A stretch of 64,000 nucleotides of DNA, taken from positions 248,001-312,000 of the forward strand of contig NZ_JACXGQ010000005.1 of assembly GCF_022096995.1 (NCBI RefSeq). The letters run 5' to 3'. Positions 28,124-38,271 of this stretch are shown one piece after another; position 1 is the first letter of the stretch, and every line of letters begins with the position of its first letter. The notes under the pieces are model-generated. The model saw only the letters and a list, made by a program, of their open reading frames with translations, was not told where the DNA came from and searched no databases. The stretch is from Yoonia sp. I 8.24 (GTDB taxonomy: Bacteria > Pseudomonadota > Alphaproteobacteria > Rhodobacterales > Rhodobacteraceae). A program made the translations under genes and the position numbers.

Positions 28124-29334
28124 GACCGGTAATCCGCATTGATTTCGATATAGCCGTGGGTCAAATCGCAGGTCCAAACGGTTGATGCGCCATCACCAAG
28201 CCCAAGATCGACGGCGATCGTCAGCTCTTGGTTTTTCATATAGGCGCTCGCGACCTCTTCGGAATAATCAGGTGCGCTCCAGCCGTTTTCAGCGACGAGA
28301 ATATCACCAAAGCGAATGGATAAACGGTCACGATCTGCCGCAGCCCCTGATTTTCCGACCGCCATGACGATACGTCCCCAATTGGCATCCTCGCCTGCGA
28401 CCGCGGTTTTGACCAAGGGTGAATTGGCAATGGCCATGGCGACTTTGCGCGCATCTCTCGCATCGGCCGCACCGGTGACATCGACGGTCACAAATTTCGT
28501 TGCACCTTCGCCGTCGCGCACGACTTGATGTGAAAGATCAAGCATCACACCGTGTAGCGCATCAACGAAATCGCTGTTTCCAGTAACATCGACGCTAGAT
28601 GCGCCCGTCGCCGCAAGAATGAGACTGTCAGAGGTCGAGGTATCGCTATCGACCGTGATGCAGTTGAAAGTGATGTCGTTCTGCGCGCTGAGGATTTGTT
28701 GCAAATCGGATTGGGCAATTTTGGCGTCGGTAAACAGATAGACCAGCATTGTCGCCATATCGGGGGCGATCATGCCTGACCCTTTGGCGATCCCTGCGAT
28801 TTTCACGGGCTTGCCGTCGATCATCACTGTGGCATGTGCCCCTTTGGGGAACGTGTCTGTGGTCATGATGGCGCGTGCAGCATCTTCGATCTTGTCGGCG
28901 CTTTGGTGCGCGGCAAGCTCTGCGACCTTGGCTGTGATCCGGTCATGTGGAAGCTGTTCACCAATCACCCCAGTTGACGCCGTAAAGACGCGCATGGGAT
29001 CAATTGACAATGTCGTTGCCACGGTTTCGCAAATTGCGGCAACGCTGTTGTCACCGTGTTTCCCGGTGAACGCGTTAGAGTTCCCGGAATTCACGATAAT
29101 CGCAGCAGGGCCGCTTGGGTCGCCGCCCAATTTGGCCTGACAATCCAGTACGTTGGCGGATCTTGTGGCCGAACGGGTGAATACGCCAGCAACTGCGCTG
29201 CCAGCGGTCAGGCAAGCGAGCATTACGTCGGTACGCCCAGCATAGTGAACCCCGGCAGCAGCCGCAGCAAAAGTCACGCCGTCAATTTCCGGAAGGTCCG
29301 GAAATTGTGCAGGGGCAAGCGGTGATATAGTCAC
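28120..29334 (-). CDS. argJ: Bifunctional glutamate N-acetyltransferase / amino-acid acetyltransferase ArgJ
   Basis: 404 residues from the GTG at 29334, four bases after the stop of the parvulin gene; the 436-residue frame would start inside that gene. ArgJ recycles the acetyl group in arginine synthesis. It self-cleaves before a threonine, visible in the KGSGMIAPDMATMLV motif. The C-terminal ending, TCDLTHGYIEINADYRS, is the family ending. Third in the order parvulin-argJ-mutT on the minus strand. Confidence 0.93.
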   Translation of the reverse strand: MTISPLAPAQFPDLPEIDGVTFAAAAAGVHYAGRTDVMLACLTAGSAVAGVFTRSATRSANVLDCQAKLGGDPSGPAAIIVNSGNSNAFTGKHGDNSVAAICETVATTLSIDPMRVFTASTGVIGEQLPHDRITAKVAELAAHQSADKIEDAARAIMTTDTFPKGAHATVMIDGKPVKIAGIAKGSGMIAPDMATMLVYLFTDAKIAQSDLQQILSAQNDITFNCITVDSDTSTSDSLILAATGASSVDVTGNSDFVDALHGVMLDLSHQVVRDGEGATKFVTVDVTGAADARDARKVAMAIANSPLVKTAVAGEDANWGRIVMAVGKSGAAADRDRLSIRFGDILVAENGWSAPDYSEEVASAYMKNQELTIAVDLGLGDGASTVWTCDLTHGYIEINADYRS

Positions 29335-29338
29335 GCGA

Positions 29339-30184
29339 TCAGTCCAACAGGTCGAAACGGCTGATGATGGTGGCGTCGAACTGACCTTCTTCAGGCTTAA
29401 TGACGTTTGAAGCAGCGGCAAGTTCTTCAAGATGCGCGGTGATCGCGGCCTCTTGCAATTCGCCGGTCAACTGCGGGGTCATTTCTTCGAGCGTCGGACG
29501 TGGCTGCACGCGCTCTTCGAGCAATGTTGCGAGGTGCCAACCAAACTGGGTTTCAAACGGATCAGACACGCCGCCTATTTCAAGCGCGGTGATGGCGGTT
29601 TCAAATTCGGGGACCATTGCGCCGGGACCGAACCAACCTAGATCACCACCATTTGGCCCAGTTGGACCCGTGGACACGGCGCGCGCAACATCGGCAAATT
29701 CTTCACCCTCATCGATGCGGGTCTTTGCGGCGATTGCTTCTTCTTCGGTTTCAACCAAAAGATGCGCCGCGTGGAATTCCGGAAGCTCTTCGGCGTTCGC
29801 AAACCGCTCATCATAAGCCGCTTGAATGTATTCCGGCGTAACCGCAGCTTCGGCGACAACGGTAATGGCCGCACCTGCGAGCAATGTGCGCTCTTCGTTT
29901 TTGAGCGCATACAAGACATTGGCGGGGGCGTCTTCGACTGTATCTGCGAGAAGCTGTTGTTGGATCAACTGGTCAACCAAACCCTCAAACAACACTTCTT
30001 CTGGAAACTGCGCGTATTGTTCTGGCAGCTCGGTGCGTGCGATCAGCACTTCGCCCAATGTGATCTCAGTTTCGCCGACAGTCGCGATGACGGTGTCGAC
30101 TGTTACGTCGTCTTGGGCAAATGCGGTTCCCGACAATGACATTGTCAGTGCAGTCGCACCCAAAAATGTAACATGTTTCAGCAT
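29339..30184 (-). CDS. Periplasmic peptidyl-prolyl isomerase, parvulin (PrsA/PpiC-like)
   Basis: 281 residues. Signal peptide (hydrophobic core then GTAFAQ) followed by a SurA-like N-terminal region and a parvulin domain: [30 protein letters not shown] and [15 protein letters not shown]. It assists folding of exported proteins. It is divergent from secA, the export motor, with a shared 184-base upstream region, and lies four bases before argJ. Confidence 0.92.
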   Translation of the reverse strand: MLKHVTFLGATALTMSLSGTAFAQDDVTVDTVIATVGETEITLGEVLIARTELPEQYAQFPEEVLFEGLVDQLIQQQLLADTVEDAPANVLYALKNEERTLLAGAAITVVAEAAVTPEYIQAAYDERFANAEELPEFHAAHLLVETEEEAIAAKTRIDEGEEFADVARAVSTGPTGPNGGDLGWFGPGAMVPEFETAITALEIGGVSDPFETQFGWHLATLLEERVQPRPTLEEMTPQLTGELQEAAITAHLEELAAASNVIKPEEGQFDATIISRFDLLD

Positions 30185-30221
30185 AAATCGATCCCTAAAT
30201 GATCCACGCGGGTGCGTGGCG

Positions 30222-30250
30222 TTGACACTGCATATCCGGCCCCTTACATC
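30222..30250 (+). promoter_or_regulatory. secA: Possible secA promoter
   Basis: TTGACA (30222-30227), 17-base spacer, TACATC (30245-30250). The -35 is perfect, the -10 weak. It lies in the divergent region between the parvulin and secA. A small GGCGC/GCGCC hairpin lies just before the secA ribosome site. Confidence 0.35.
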
Positions 30251-30368
30251 CCTAAGATGCCTCGACGGGGCTGGCTCTTGGCCCTTTGTATGTGGCCAGT
30301 CGCGGGCCTACAAGCGACCTCGTCTTAATTTGATGTCAGACAGGCGCGGATGCGCCGCCGGAGTGAAT

Positions 30369-33047
30369 ATGCTGGGTATTGGAACGATTACCAAAAAGGT
30401 GTTTGGTACCGCCAACGACCGCAAAGTGAAGGCTGTTCGCCCGCTGGTCGCGCAGATCAACGCGCTTGAACCAGAATTTGAAGCCCTTTCTGACGAAGAC
30501 ATCAAAAACAAGACAGAGGCGCTCGCAAAACGTGCGATGGGCGGCGAAAGCCTTGATAAACTGCTGCCAGAAGCGTTCGCCAACTGCCGTGAGGCGGCCA
30601 AGCGTGCCTTGGGTCTGCGTGCCTTTGATACGCAGCTGATGGGTGGGATCTTTCTGCATCAAGGTAACATTTCCGAGATGAAAACCGGTGAAGGTAAGAC
30701 GCTCGTTGCGACCTTCCCGGCCTATTTGAATGCGCTGACAGGCAAGGGCGTCCACATCGTTACCGTGAACGATTATCTCGCCAGCCGCGACGCCGAATGG
30801 ATGAGCAAAGTTTACAGTGCTTTGGGTCTAAAAACTGGCGTTGTTGTGCCTAATCAGCCGGATGATGAAAAGAAAGAAGCCTACGCCTGTGACGTGACCT
30901 ATGCCACGAACAACGAACTTGGCTTTGACTATCTGCGCGATAACATGAAATCTGAGCTGTCACAGATGTACCAACGCCCCCACAATTTCGCGATTGTGGA
31001 CGAGGTCGACAGTATTCTGATCGATGAAGCACGGACACCGCTGATCATTTCCGGCCCCGCCGAAGATCGTAGCGAAATGTACGCGACCATGGATAAGGTC
31101 ATTCCGGAAATTCTCGAAGAGCATTATACGCTGGACGAAAAGACCAAGCAGACGACATTCACCGACGAGGGCAACGATTTCCTTGAAGCGCGATTGACCG
31201 AATTGGGCCTGATGCCAGAAGGTCAAACGCTATACGATCCGGAAAGTGCGACCTTGGTCCACCACGTGAACCAAGCGCTGAAAGCGCACAAGCTGTTCAC
31301 GCGTGATGACAACTACATCGTGCGCAACAACCAGGTTGTTTTAATTGATGAATTCACGGGCCGGATGATGGACGGGCGCCGTCTGTCCGACGGGTTGCAT
31401 CAGGCGATTGAAGCCAAAGAAGGCGTCGCGATCAAACCCGAGAACGTCACATTGGCGTCGGTCACATTCCAGAACTATTTCCGCCTTTACGAAAAGCTGG
31501 GCGGCATGACCGGGACCGCGACAACCGAAGCCGAAGAATTCATGGAAATTTACGGGCTTGGTGTGGTCGAAGTGCCCACCAACCGTCCGATTGCGCGGGT
31601 TGACGAACATGATCAGGTTTATCGCACCGCCAAAGAGAAATTCGAAGGCGTCGTCAAAGAAATCAAAGAGGCACATGCCACTGGGCAACCGATTCTGGTT
31701 GGGACGACATCGATTGAAAAATCGGAGCATCTTGCGCAACTTCTTGGGGCTGAAGGCATTAAGTTCAACGTGCTTAACGCGCGCCAACACGAACAAGAAG
31801 CGCAGATTGTTGCGGACGCTGGCCGTCTGAACGCTGTAACCATCGCCACCAACATGGCAGGTCGCGGGACTGATATTAAGCTGGGCGGTAACGTCGAATT
31901 CGCAATCATGGAAGCCATCGCAGCCAATCCCGAGGGCGATCACGCAGCGATCCGCGCGCAGATTGAAGCCGCGCACGATGCTGATGAGAAGGCCGTCAAA
32001 GATGCAGGTGGCCTGTTTGTTTTAGCGACAGAACGCCACGAAAGCCGCCGGATTGATAACCAATTGCGCGGCCGTTCGGGCCGTCAGGGTGATCCGGGAC
32101 GGTCGTCGTTCTTCCTCTCGCTTGATGATGATCTGATGCGGATTTTCGGTTCCGAACGGCTTGATAAGGTGCTGTCCGGTTTGGGTATGAAAGACGGCGA
32201 AGCGATTGTGCACCCATGGGTCAACAAATCGCTGGAACGCGCACAGGCAAAGGTCGAAGCGCGCAATTTTGACATCCGTAAGCAGCTGTTGAAATACGAT
32301 GACGTGATGAACGACCAGCGCAAAGCGATCTTTTCGCAGCGCCGCGACATCATGGAAGCAACGGATCTGTCCGACATTACCAAGGATATGCGCGATCAGG
32401 TGATCGACGATCTGGTCGGTGACTATATCCCCGCAAAAAGCTATGCAGATCAATGGGATGGCGAAGGGCTGCAAGCAGCCGTGAAGGAGCAGCTTGGGCT
32501 TGATTTGCCTGTCGCTGAATGGGCGTCTGAAGAAGGTGTTGATGATGGTGATATCATTGAACGCCTTGAAGACGCTTGCGACAAATTCATGGCGGAAAAG
32601 ACGGAAAGCTTTGGCGATGAAACAATGCGCCGTGTTGAAAAACAAATTTTGCTGCAAACGATTGATAGCAAATGGCGCGAGCATCTTTTGACGCTGAATC
32701 ACTTGCGGTCAGTTGTCGGTTTCCGTGGTTATGCACAGCGTGACCCGTTGAACGAATACAAAACCGAAGGGTTTCAATTGTTTGAAAGTCTTTTGGATGG
32801 CTTACGTGCCGATGTGACAAAACAGCTGTCACGCATTCGCCCGATGTCAAAAGAGGAACAAGAGGCCATGATCGCACAAGCAATGCAACAGCAGCAGGCG
32901 GCCGCAGTGGCGGCGGCCACGACCGACAGTGCGCTTCCTGGTTTTGATGAAAATGATCCGACGACGTGGGGCAATCCTTCGCGGAATGATGATTGTCCTT
33001 GTGGATCAGGTAAAAAGTTCAAGCATTGCCACGGTCGCTTTGCGTGA
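30369..33047 (+). CDS. secA: Preprotein translocase ATPase SecA
   Basis: 892 residues from the ATG at 30369 ([13 protein letters not shown]); the open frame extends 181 codons further upstream through non-conserved sequence and into the divergent parvulin gene. SecA drives proteins through SecYEG. Motifs: MKTGEGKT (Walker A), [14 protein letters not shown] (Walker B), [12 protein letters not shown], and a C-terminal zinc-binding [14 protein letters not shown] preceded by a Gln/Ala-rich linker. Full length. Confidence 0.97.
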   Translation: MLGIGTITKKVFGTANDRKVKAVRPLVAQINALEPEFEALSDEDIKNKTEALAKRAMGGESLDKLLPEAFANCREAAKRALGLRAFDTQLMGGIFLHQGNISEMKTGEGKTLVATFPAYLNALTGKGVHIVTVNDYLASRDAEWMSKVYSALGLKTGVVVPNQPDDEKKEAYACDVTYATNNELGFDYLRDNMKSELSQMYQRPHNFAIVDEVDSILIDEARTPLIISGPAEDRSEMYATMDKVIPEILEEHYTLDEKTKQTTFTDEGNDFLEARLTELGLMPEGQTLYDPESATLVHHVNQALKAHKLFTRDDNYIVRNNQVVLIDEFTGRMMDGRRLSDGLHQAIEAKEGVAIKPENVTLASVTFQNYFRLYEKLGGMTGTATTEAEEFMEIYGLGVVEVPTNRPIARVDEHDQVYRTAKEKFEGVVKEIKEAHATGQPILVGTTSIEKSEHLAQLLGAEGIKFNVLNARQHEQEAQIVADAGRLNAVTIATNMAGRGTDIKLGGNVEFAIMEAIAANPEGDHAAIRAQIEAAHDADEKAVKDAGGLFVLATERHESRRIDNQLRGRSGRQGDPGRSSFFLSLDDDLMRIFGSERLDKVLSGLGMKDGEAIVHPWVNKSLERAQAKVEARNFDIRKQLLKYDDVMNDQRKAIFSQRRDIMEATDLSDITKDMRDQVIDDLVGDYIPAKSYADQWDGEGLQAAVKEQLGLDLPVAEWASEEGVDDGDIIERLEDACDKFMAEKTESFGDETMRRVEKQILLQTIDSKWREHLLTLNHLRSVVGFRGYAQRDPLNEYKTEGFQLFESLLDGLRADVTKQLSRIRPMSKEEQEAMIAQAMQQQQAAAVAAATTDSALPGFDENDPTTWGNPSRNDDCPCGSGKKFKHCHGRFA

Positions 33048-33116
33048 ATTAATGCTTAGACCCGTTGTCGGACGCTGCTAGACTGTTTGCCACATCGAAG
33101 GATTAACGGAATCACT

Positions 33117-34106
33117 ATGGCGCGCACGATCACATATAAGACGGTCTTGTTGACGGTTGCGGTCGCGCTTGGTCTTGGGTTTTTGGTTCAAATTGGGGAA
33201 ACGCCCTCGGATGGAGCCAGCACACCGGCCCGCGCGGCTGTGCCACGGGCCGTGACCGTTGTGACAAATAGCCAATCGAGTTCGGTTTTCGGCGTACCCG
33301 AAAACGCGCATAGGCTTGTCGACCACGTTTCAAACGTTCAACACGTGGCGCTTGTACGTGAGACAAATACAGAGGAATCCGCTCCCGCGATGGGTACGAT
33401 ATCGGCTGTACCCGCGATCGAAGATGCCTGCAAAGTGATGCTTTCAGCGATTGAGATGCCTGCCGAAATGGCGCGTTTGACGGTGCTGGCACCATGTCAC
33501 CAGAATGCAGATTTTGTCGTTTTGCATGAAAGCCTGCGGTTCTCACCACGTACAGACGGATTGGGTGCCGCTGAAGTCACTCTCCCGATTATGGCGCAAA
33601 ACGCGCGGATATCTGTCTTATTTGATAATGTTGAATTTGCGCATGTGGCGATCTACGCGCCGGATGTTTCGCAATATGACCGCACAATTCTGCAATGGCG
33701 TGGCGCGGATAAGTTGCAACTGCACGTGTTAGAAGTTGGTGCAAGTATTGGCCAATCTGGGCATATATGGACAGGCTCTAGCCATACGGCGGAGCTCGCA
33801 ACGATGGGGCAGCACGGCTTTGTGACAAGCCATGGAACGCACACCGCAGTTGTCCCCTATCAGGCGGAAGTTTACTCGTACCCGGCGCATTTTGATCGGG
33901 CTGATATTTCCGTCACGATGCCAGTAGGTCTGATGGTAACGCCGCAAAACTGTGGTCGCTTGTTTAGTGCGCAACTTATCCATGTGGTTTCAGGACGAAT
34001 ATGGGTGCCGATTGACGTTTCAATTCAGGTGCCGGCCTGCAGTTCAGCGGGTGAATTCGTTATGCTGCCGGACGCGATTGCGCCCTATACAAGCCTAGAG
34101 CGTTAA
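33117..34106 (+). CDS. Unknown exported protein downstream of secA
   Basis: 329 residues from the ATG at 33117, with GGA six bases upstream. I do not recognise a family with a known function. A single N-terminal hydrophobic segment (about 9-27) suggests a signal peptide or anchor. The rest is hydrophilic, with four or five cysteines (in AIEDACKVM, APCHQN, NCGRL and PACSS) that could form disulfides in the periplasm. The repeated short phrases and Ser/Thr/His-rich beta-like pattern suggest beta structure. Its position after secA is conserved in relatives, where it is sometimes labelled translocase by proximity only. Confidence 0.75.
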   Translation: MARTITYKTVLLTVAVALGLGFLVQIGETPSDGASTPARAAVPRAVTVVTNSQSSSVFGVPENAHRLVDHVSNVQHVALVRETNTEESAPAMGTISAVPAIEDACKVMLSAIEMPAEMARLTVLAPCHQNADFVVLHESLRFSPRTDGLGAAEVTLPIMAQNARISVLFDNVEFAHVAIYAPDVSQYDRTILQWRGADKLQLHVLEVGASIGQSGHIWTGSSHTAELATMGQHGFVTSHGTHTAVVPYQAEVYSYPAHFDRADISVTMPVGLMVTPQNCGRLFSAQLIHVVSGRIWVPIDVSIQVPACSSAGEFVMLPDAIAPYTSLER

Positions 34107-34861
34107 GCATCCGCGCCTAAATACCCCTGCGCTCGAAAGCTGGTTTCGCAAGACTTTCCAACAATAAGGTGGTCATGCAATGTGATGCCAAGTGCTTGCG
34201 CCGCGCGATTAATTTGCGCGGTCATGTCGATATCGGCGGCCGATGGCGTTGGATCACCTGAAGGGTGGTTATGCACCAATATCAATGCAGCTGCATTTAG
34301 CTCTAACGCGCGTTTGACGACCTCGCGTGGATAGACTGGCACGTGATCAAGCGTGCCCTTTGCCTGTTCTTCGTCGGCAATAATTGTGTTCTTCGTATCC
34401 AAAAACAGGATGCGAAATTGCTCTGTGTCGCGATGGGCCATTGTAGTGTGGCAATAGTTCAAAAGCGCGTCCCAACTGGATACCACATGGCGTTGCATTA
34501 CTTTCGCGCGGGCAAGACGGTGCGCCGCTGCTTCGACAATTTTCAGTTCGGTTGCCACAGATTCGCCGACGCCCTGGACCTGTGTCAGTTGACTTACCGG
34601 CGCTGACACGACGCGATTAAAATCACCGAAGGTCTGGATCAGCAAGTGGGCCAATGGTTTCACATCTTGGCGCGATATCGCACGAAAGAGGATCAATTCA
34701 AGCAGTTCATAGTCGGGGACGGCTGTCGCGCCGCCGTTTAAGAACCGGTCGCGCAACCGTTTACGATGGTCGCGCAGATAGGAAGGCGCGCGCGCCTTGG
34801 CTGGGACCACAACGTCGTCAATATCAGAAAAAAGCGAGCGCGATTCGGCAAAATGGGACAT
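34103..34861 (-). CDS. radC: RadC family JAB1/MPN protein
   Basis: 252 residues. The metal-binding JAMM motif is complete: HNHPSGDPTPSAAD near residues 202-215. An N-terminal HhH-like region (LLELILFRAISRQDVKPLAH, VQGVGES) precedes it. Despite the name, a role in DNA repair is not established; JAMM proteins are often proteases or deubiquitinase-like. Its 3' end overlaps the unknown secA-linked gene by four bases. Confidence 0.92.
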   Translation of the reverse strand: MSHFAESRSLFSDIDDVVVPAKARAPSYLRDHRKRLRDRFLNGGATAVPDYELLELILFRAISRQDVKPLAHLLIQTFGDFNRVVSAPVSQLTQVQGVGESVATELKIVEAAAHRLARAKVMQRHVVSSWDALLNYCHTTMAHRDTEQFRILFLDTKNTIIADEEQAKGTLDHVPVYPREVVKRALELNAAALILVHNHPSGDPTPSAADIDMTAQINRAAQALGITLHDHLIVGKSCETSFRAQGYLGADA

Positions 34862-34899
34862 ATCCCAATTGTTCGCCGGTATCGGTTAATGAAGCGTGA

Positions 34900-34929
34900 A
34901 TAAGGCCCCGGTACGATCCGGGGCCTTAT
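34900..34929. terminator. Intrinsic terminator downstream of dnaJ
   Basis: ATAAGGCCCCGG (34900-34911) pairs perfectly with CCGGGGCCTTAT (34918-34929), loop of six bases, directly after the dnaJ stop on the minus strand. Confidence 0.85.
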
Positions 34930-34930
34930 C

Positions 34931-36079
34931 TTAACCTTTCATCGAATCCCAAAAGCTTTTGACCGAGGTAAAGAAACTCGATCCTTGCGGGTTGTTTTCT
35001 TCGCTGAGTTCGTCAAATTCTTTGAGAAGCTCACGCTGGCGCGCCGTCAGTTTAACAGGGGTTTCAACGGCGAGTTCGATGAACATGTCGCCACTGCCAG
35101 CCCCGCGTAGGGCAGGCATTCCTTTGCCACGCAAGCGCATTTGCCGTCCTGATTGCGACCCTTCGGGTACTTTCACGCGGCTACGGCCACCATCGATGGT
35201 CGGCACTTCGATTTCGCCGCCCAATGCAGCGGTCGCCATCGATACAGGCACGCGGCAGAAAAGGTTGTTGGCTTCGCGTTCGAACAGCGCATGATCTTTG
35301 ACCTCGATAAAGATGTAAAGATCGCCAGTCGGGCCGCCGCGCATTCCGGCTTCGCCTTCGCCAGCAAGACGGATACGCGTGCCAGTTTCGACGCCAGCTG
35401 GAATATTGACGGAAAGCGATTTTTCTTTTTCGACACGGCCTTGACCATGACAGGCTTTACACGGGTCTTTGATAGTTTGACCTAAGCCAGAACAGGTTGG
35501 GCAGGTGCGTTCAACGGTAAAGAAACCTTGTTGTGCGCGGACCTTGCCCATGCCTGCACAAGTTGGGCAGGTTTGGGGTTCGGATCCACCTTCGGCACCC
35601 GTGCCGTTGCAGGCCTCGCAGCCTACAGCAGTTGGGACATTCACCGTCTTTTTGAGGCCAGCAAAGGCTTCTTCGAGGCTAATGCGCAAGTTGTAGCGCA
35701 GGTCATTGCCACGTTGGGCCCCGCCACGACGCCCACCGCCGCCACGGTTGCCGCCCATAAAATCGCCAAACAGGTCGTCGAACACGTCCGAAAAGGCGCT
35801 GCCAAAATCGCCTTGGCCGCCACCGGGGCGTTGTCCGCCGCCGCCCATGCCATTTTCAAAAGCCGCGTGACCATAGCGGTCATAGGCTGCTTTTTTCTCG
35901 GCGTCTTTCAGGACTTCGTAAGCCTCGTTCGCTTCTTTGAACTTGGCTTCGGCAGTTGGGTCATCGGCATTGCGGTCAGGGTGCAATTCTTTCGCCTTTT
36001 GGCGGTAGCCCTTTTTGATGGCCGCTGCATCGGCGCCCTTTGCGACACCAAGAACCTCGTAATAGTCTCGTTTTGCCAT
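34931..36079 (-). CDS. dnaJ: Chaperone DnaJ (Hsp40)
   Basis: 382 residues. Co-chaperone that stimulates DnaK ATPase. J domain with the HPD motif (HPDRNADD), a Gly-rich linker (QRPGGGQGD...), then four CXXCXGXG zinc motifs ([32 protein letters not shown]), and the C-terminal substrate-binding region. Downstream of dnaK on the same strand with a hairpin between. Confidence 0.97.
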   Translation of the reverse strand: MAKRDYYEVLGVAKGADAAAIKKGYRQKAKELHPDRNADDPTAEAKFKEANEAYEVLKDAEKKAAYDRYGHAAFENGMGGGGQRPGGGQGDFGSAFSDVFDDLFGDFMGGNRGGGGRRGGAQRGNDLRYNLRISLEEAFAGLKKTVNVPTAVGCEACNGTGAEGGSEPQTCPTCAGMGKVRAQQGFFTVERTCPTCSGLGQTIKDPCKACHGQGRVEKEKSLSVNIPAGVETGTRIRLAGEGEAGMRGGPTGDLYIFIEVKDHALFEREANNLFCRVPVSMATAALGGEIEVPTIDGGRSRVKVPEGSQSGRQMRLRGKGMPALRGAGSGDMFIELAVETPVKLTARQRELLKEFDELSEENNPQGSSFFTSVKSFWDSMKG

Positions 36080-36108
36080 GATAATTTCCCCCTTGGGAAT
36101 GGAAAAAG

Positions 36109-36131
36109 ACCGGCCCGGTGGTGGGCCGGTC
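36109..36131 (-). terminator. Hairpin between dnaK and dnaJ (attenuating terminator)
   Basis: GACCGGCCC (36109-36117) and GGGCCGGTC (36123-36131), followed on the minus strand by TTTTT. It probably stops part of the transcripts from the dnaK promoter before dnaJ, lowering DnaJ relative to DnaK. Confidence 0.75.
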
Positions 36132-36154
36132 CTCTTTCCTAAGACAGCGCTGGC

Positions 36155-38059
36155 TTAGTTGTCGCGCTTGTCGTCATCCAGATCTTCGAAGTCAGCGTCG
36201 AGAATTTCTTCATCGGCGGCTGGCGCGTCAGGCTCTGCCTCTCCGGCCTCTTCTTGGCTGGATTTATAGATGGCTTCACCCAGTTTCATCGCAGATTCTG
36301 TGACGTTCTGGATGCCTGATTTGATCTTTTCGGCGGTGCCTTCTTCAAGATCGTCCTTCAGCGCAGCGATGGCCAATTCGATGGCTTCGATGGTTGTTGG
36401 GTCGACCTTGTCAGAATGCTCTTCCATCGACTTTTCGGTCGAGTGGATCAGGCTTTCGGCTTGGTTCTTGGCTTCGATAAGTTCGCGGCGATCTTTATCG
36501 GCCTCGGCGTTATCTTCCGCATCTTTCACCATTGCTTCGATGTCGTCATCTGACAGACCACCAGAGGCTTGGATCGTGATTTTCTGTTCCTTGCCGGTCC
36601 CTTTGTCCTTAGCGCCCACTTCAACGATGCCGTTGGCGTCGATGTCAAAGGTCACTTCGATTTGTGGCAGGCCGCGAGGTGCGGGTGGGATTTCTTCGAG
36701 GTTGAACTGGCCCAACATTTTGTTGTCGGCGGCCATTTCACGCTCACCTTGGAAGACACGCAGGGTCACCGCGTTTTGGTTGTCTTCGGCAGTTGAGAAG
36801 ACTTGCGATTTTTTCGTTGGGATCGTTGTGTTGCGATCGATCAGGCGTGTGAACACGCCGCCCAATGTTTCGATACCCAAAGACAACGGTGTCACGTCGA
36901 GCAGAACAACGTCTTTCACGTCGCCTTGCAGAACACCGGCCTGAATGGCGGCACCCATCGCAACAACCTCATCAGGGTTCACACCCTGGTGCGGTTCTTT
37001 GCCAAAGAACTTACCGACCTCTTCTTTAACGCGTGGCATGCGGGTCATACCACCCACAAGAACAACCTCGTCGATGTCACCAACGGACAGACCAGCGTCT
37101 TTGATCGCGTCTTTACATGGTTTGATCGAGTTTTTGATCAGGTCCAGAACCAGTGATTCCAGTTTCGCGCGGGTCAGTTTCATGACCATGTGCAAAGGCT
37201 GACCGTTTGACCCCATAGAGATAAACGGTTGGTTGATTTCAGTGCTGGAAGACGAAGACAGTTCGATTTTCGCTTTTTCCGCAGCTTCCTTAAGACGCTG
37301 CAACGCCATCTTGTCTTGAGTCAGATCGACTGAGTGCTCTTTTTTGAACTCATCCGCGAGGTAGTTCACGATGCGCATGTCAAAGTCTTCACCACCAAGG
37401 AATGTGTCACCATTGGTAGATTTAACTTCGAACAGGCCGTCGTCGATTTCGAGGATGGTCACATCGAATGTACCACCGCCAAGGTCATAGACCGCGATAG
37501 TTTGTGTGTCTTCTTTATCAAGGCCGTAAGCCAGCGCCGCAGCTGTTGGCTCGTTGATGATGCGCAGTACTTCGAGGCCAGCGATTTTACCCGCGTCTTT
37601 TGTCGCCTGACGCTGTGCGTCGTTAAAGTACGCTGGAACGGTGATAACCGCTTGTGTCACGTCTTCGCCAAGGTAGCTTTCGGCGGTTTCTTTCATCTTA
37701 CCAAGAATGAAAGCAGAGATCTGGCTTGGAGAGTATTTCTCATCCTTGGCCTGCACCCATGCGTCGCCGTTGCCGCCATTGACGATGTCAAACGGCATGT
37801 TTTTCTTTTCTTTCGCCAAATCTGCGTCGTCGAACCGGCGGCCGATCAGACGCTTCACAGCAAAGATTGTGTTTTCTGGGTTGGTGACGGCCTGACGTTT
37901 TGCAGGCTGACCGACAAGGCGTTCGTCGTCGGTAAACGCAACGATAGATGGCGTTGTGCGCGCACCTTCGGCGTTTTCAATCACGCGTGGTTTAGAGCCA
38001 TCCATGATGGCAATACAAGAGTTTGTCGTTCCGAGGTCGATACCAATAACTTTGGCCAT
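36155..38059 (-). CDS. dnaK: Chaperone DnaK (Hsp70)
   Basis: 634 residues. ATP-driven protein folding chaperone. N-terminal [10 protein letters not shown] phosphate loop, [27 protein letters not shown] and the [10 protein letters not shown] motif mark the ATPase domain; the [20 protein letters not shown] linker (here [17 protein letters not shown]) leads to the substrate domain; the tail is acidic. The heat-shock promoter is about 110 bases upstream. Confidence 0.98.
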   Translation of the reverse strand: MAKVIGIDLGTTNSCIAIMDGSKPRVIENAEGARTTPSIVAFTDDERLVGQPAKRQAVTNPENTIFAVKRLIGRRFDDADLAKEKKNMPFDIVNGGNGDAWVQAKDEKYSPSQISAFILGKMKETAESYLGEDVTQAVITVPAYFNDAQRQATKDAGKIAGLEVLRIINEPTAAALAYGLDKEDTQTIAVYDLGGGTFDVTILEIDDGLFEVKSTNGDTFLGGEDFDMRIVNYLADEFKKEHSVDLTQDKMALQRLKEAAEKAKIELSSSSSTEINQPFISMGSNGQPLHMVMKLTRAKLESLVLDLIKNSIKPCKDAIKDAGLSVGDIDEVVLVGGMTRMPRVKEEVGKFFGKEPHQGVNPDEVVAMGAAIQAGVLQGDVKDVVLLDVTPLSLGIETLGGVFTRLIDRNTTIPTKKSQVFSTAEDNQNAVTLRVFQGEREMAADNKMLGQFNLEEIPPAPRGLPQIEVTFDIDANGIVEVGAKDKGTGKEQKITIQASGGLSDDDIEAMVKDAEDNAEADKDRRELIEAKNQAESLIHSTEKSMEEHSDKVDPTTIEAIELAIAALKDDLEEGTAEKIKSGIQNVTESAMKLGEAIYKSSQEEAGEAEPDAPAADEEILDADFEDLDDDKRDN

Positions 38060-38137
38060 TTTTCAAATCCCTTACTTTAGGCAGTTTGAGTAGCGCGAAC
38101 CCGTTTCGGCACCCGCACCAGTTACGTTCTGTTGATC

Positions 38138-38150
38138 AGGGGAAGCCCCT
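38138..38150 (-). promoter_or_regulatory. Small GC hairpin in the dnaK leader
   Basis: AGGGG (38138-38142) and CCCCT (38146-38150) with a three-base loop in the predicted untranslated leader of dnaK. It is far from the start codon, so it is unlikely to be a ROSE-type thermometer hiding the ribosome site. Confidence 0.35.
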
Positions 38151-38166
38151 AAACAAGTGATCTAGG

Positions 38167-38198
38167 CGTATATAGGGATGCGTAATCGGGGCTGCAAG
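38167..38198 (-). promoter_or_regulatory. Sigma-32 (RpoH) heat-shock promoter of dnaKJ
   Basis: On the minus strand CTTG (38198-38195), 18 bases, then CCTATATACG (38176-38167). This matches the alphaproteobacterial heat-shock consensus CTTG-N17/18-CYTATNTNNG at every defined base. It lies about 110 bases before the dnaK ATG. Confidence 0.85.
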
Positions 38199-38220
38199 CG
38201 CCCTAGGCTCAACAAAACAG

Positions 38221-38238
38221 CAAAAAATCGGTTTTTTG
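38221..38238. terminator. AT-rich inverted repeat after the ABC-2 permease gene
   Basis: CAAAAAA (38221-38227) and TTTTTTG (38232-38238) form a perfect 7-bp stem with a four-base loop. It follows the ABC-2 permease stop on the minus strand by about 33 bases and could be a weak terminator separating it from the dnaK promoter. The stem is only A-T pairs plus one G-C, so stability is doubtful. Confidence 0.3.
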
Positions 38239-38271
38239 TTCAGGGAAAGTTAAGAGATGTTGGCGAACGCC

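Noticed and set aside
29826..30368. In-frame extension upstream of secA
   Set aside because: Low-complexity Ser/Ala/Thr translation opposite the parvulin gene; SecA begins at [10 protein letters not shown].
35528..36142. Plus-strand 204-codon frame opposite dnaJ
   Set aside because: Antisense of a highly conserved gene with biased codons; composition mirrors dnaJ.
37334..38080. Plus-strand 248-codon frame opposite dnaK
   Set aside because: Shadow of dnaK: unusual Cys/Phe/Val-rich translation and no start signal.
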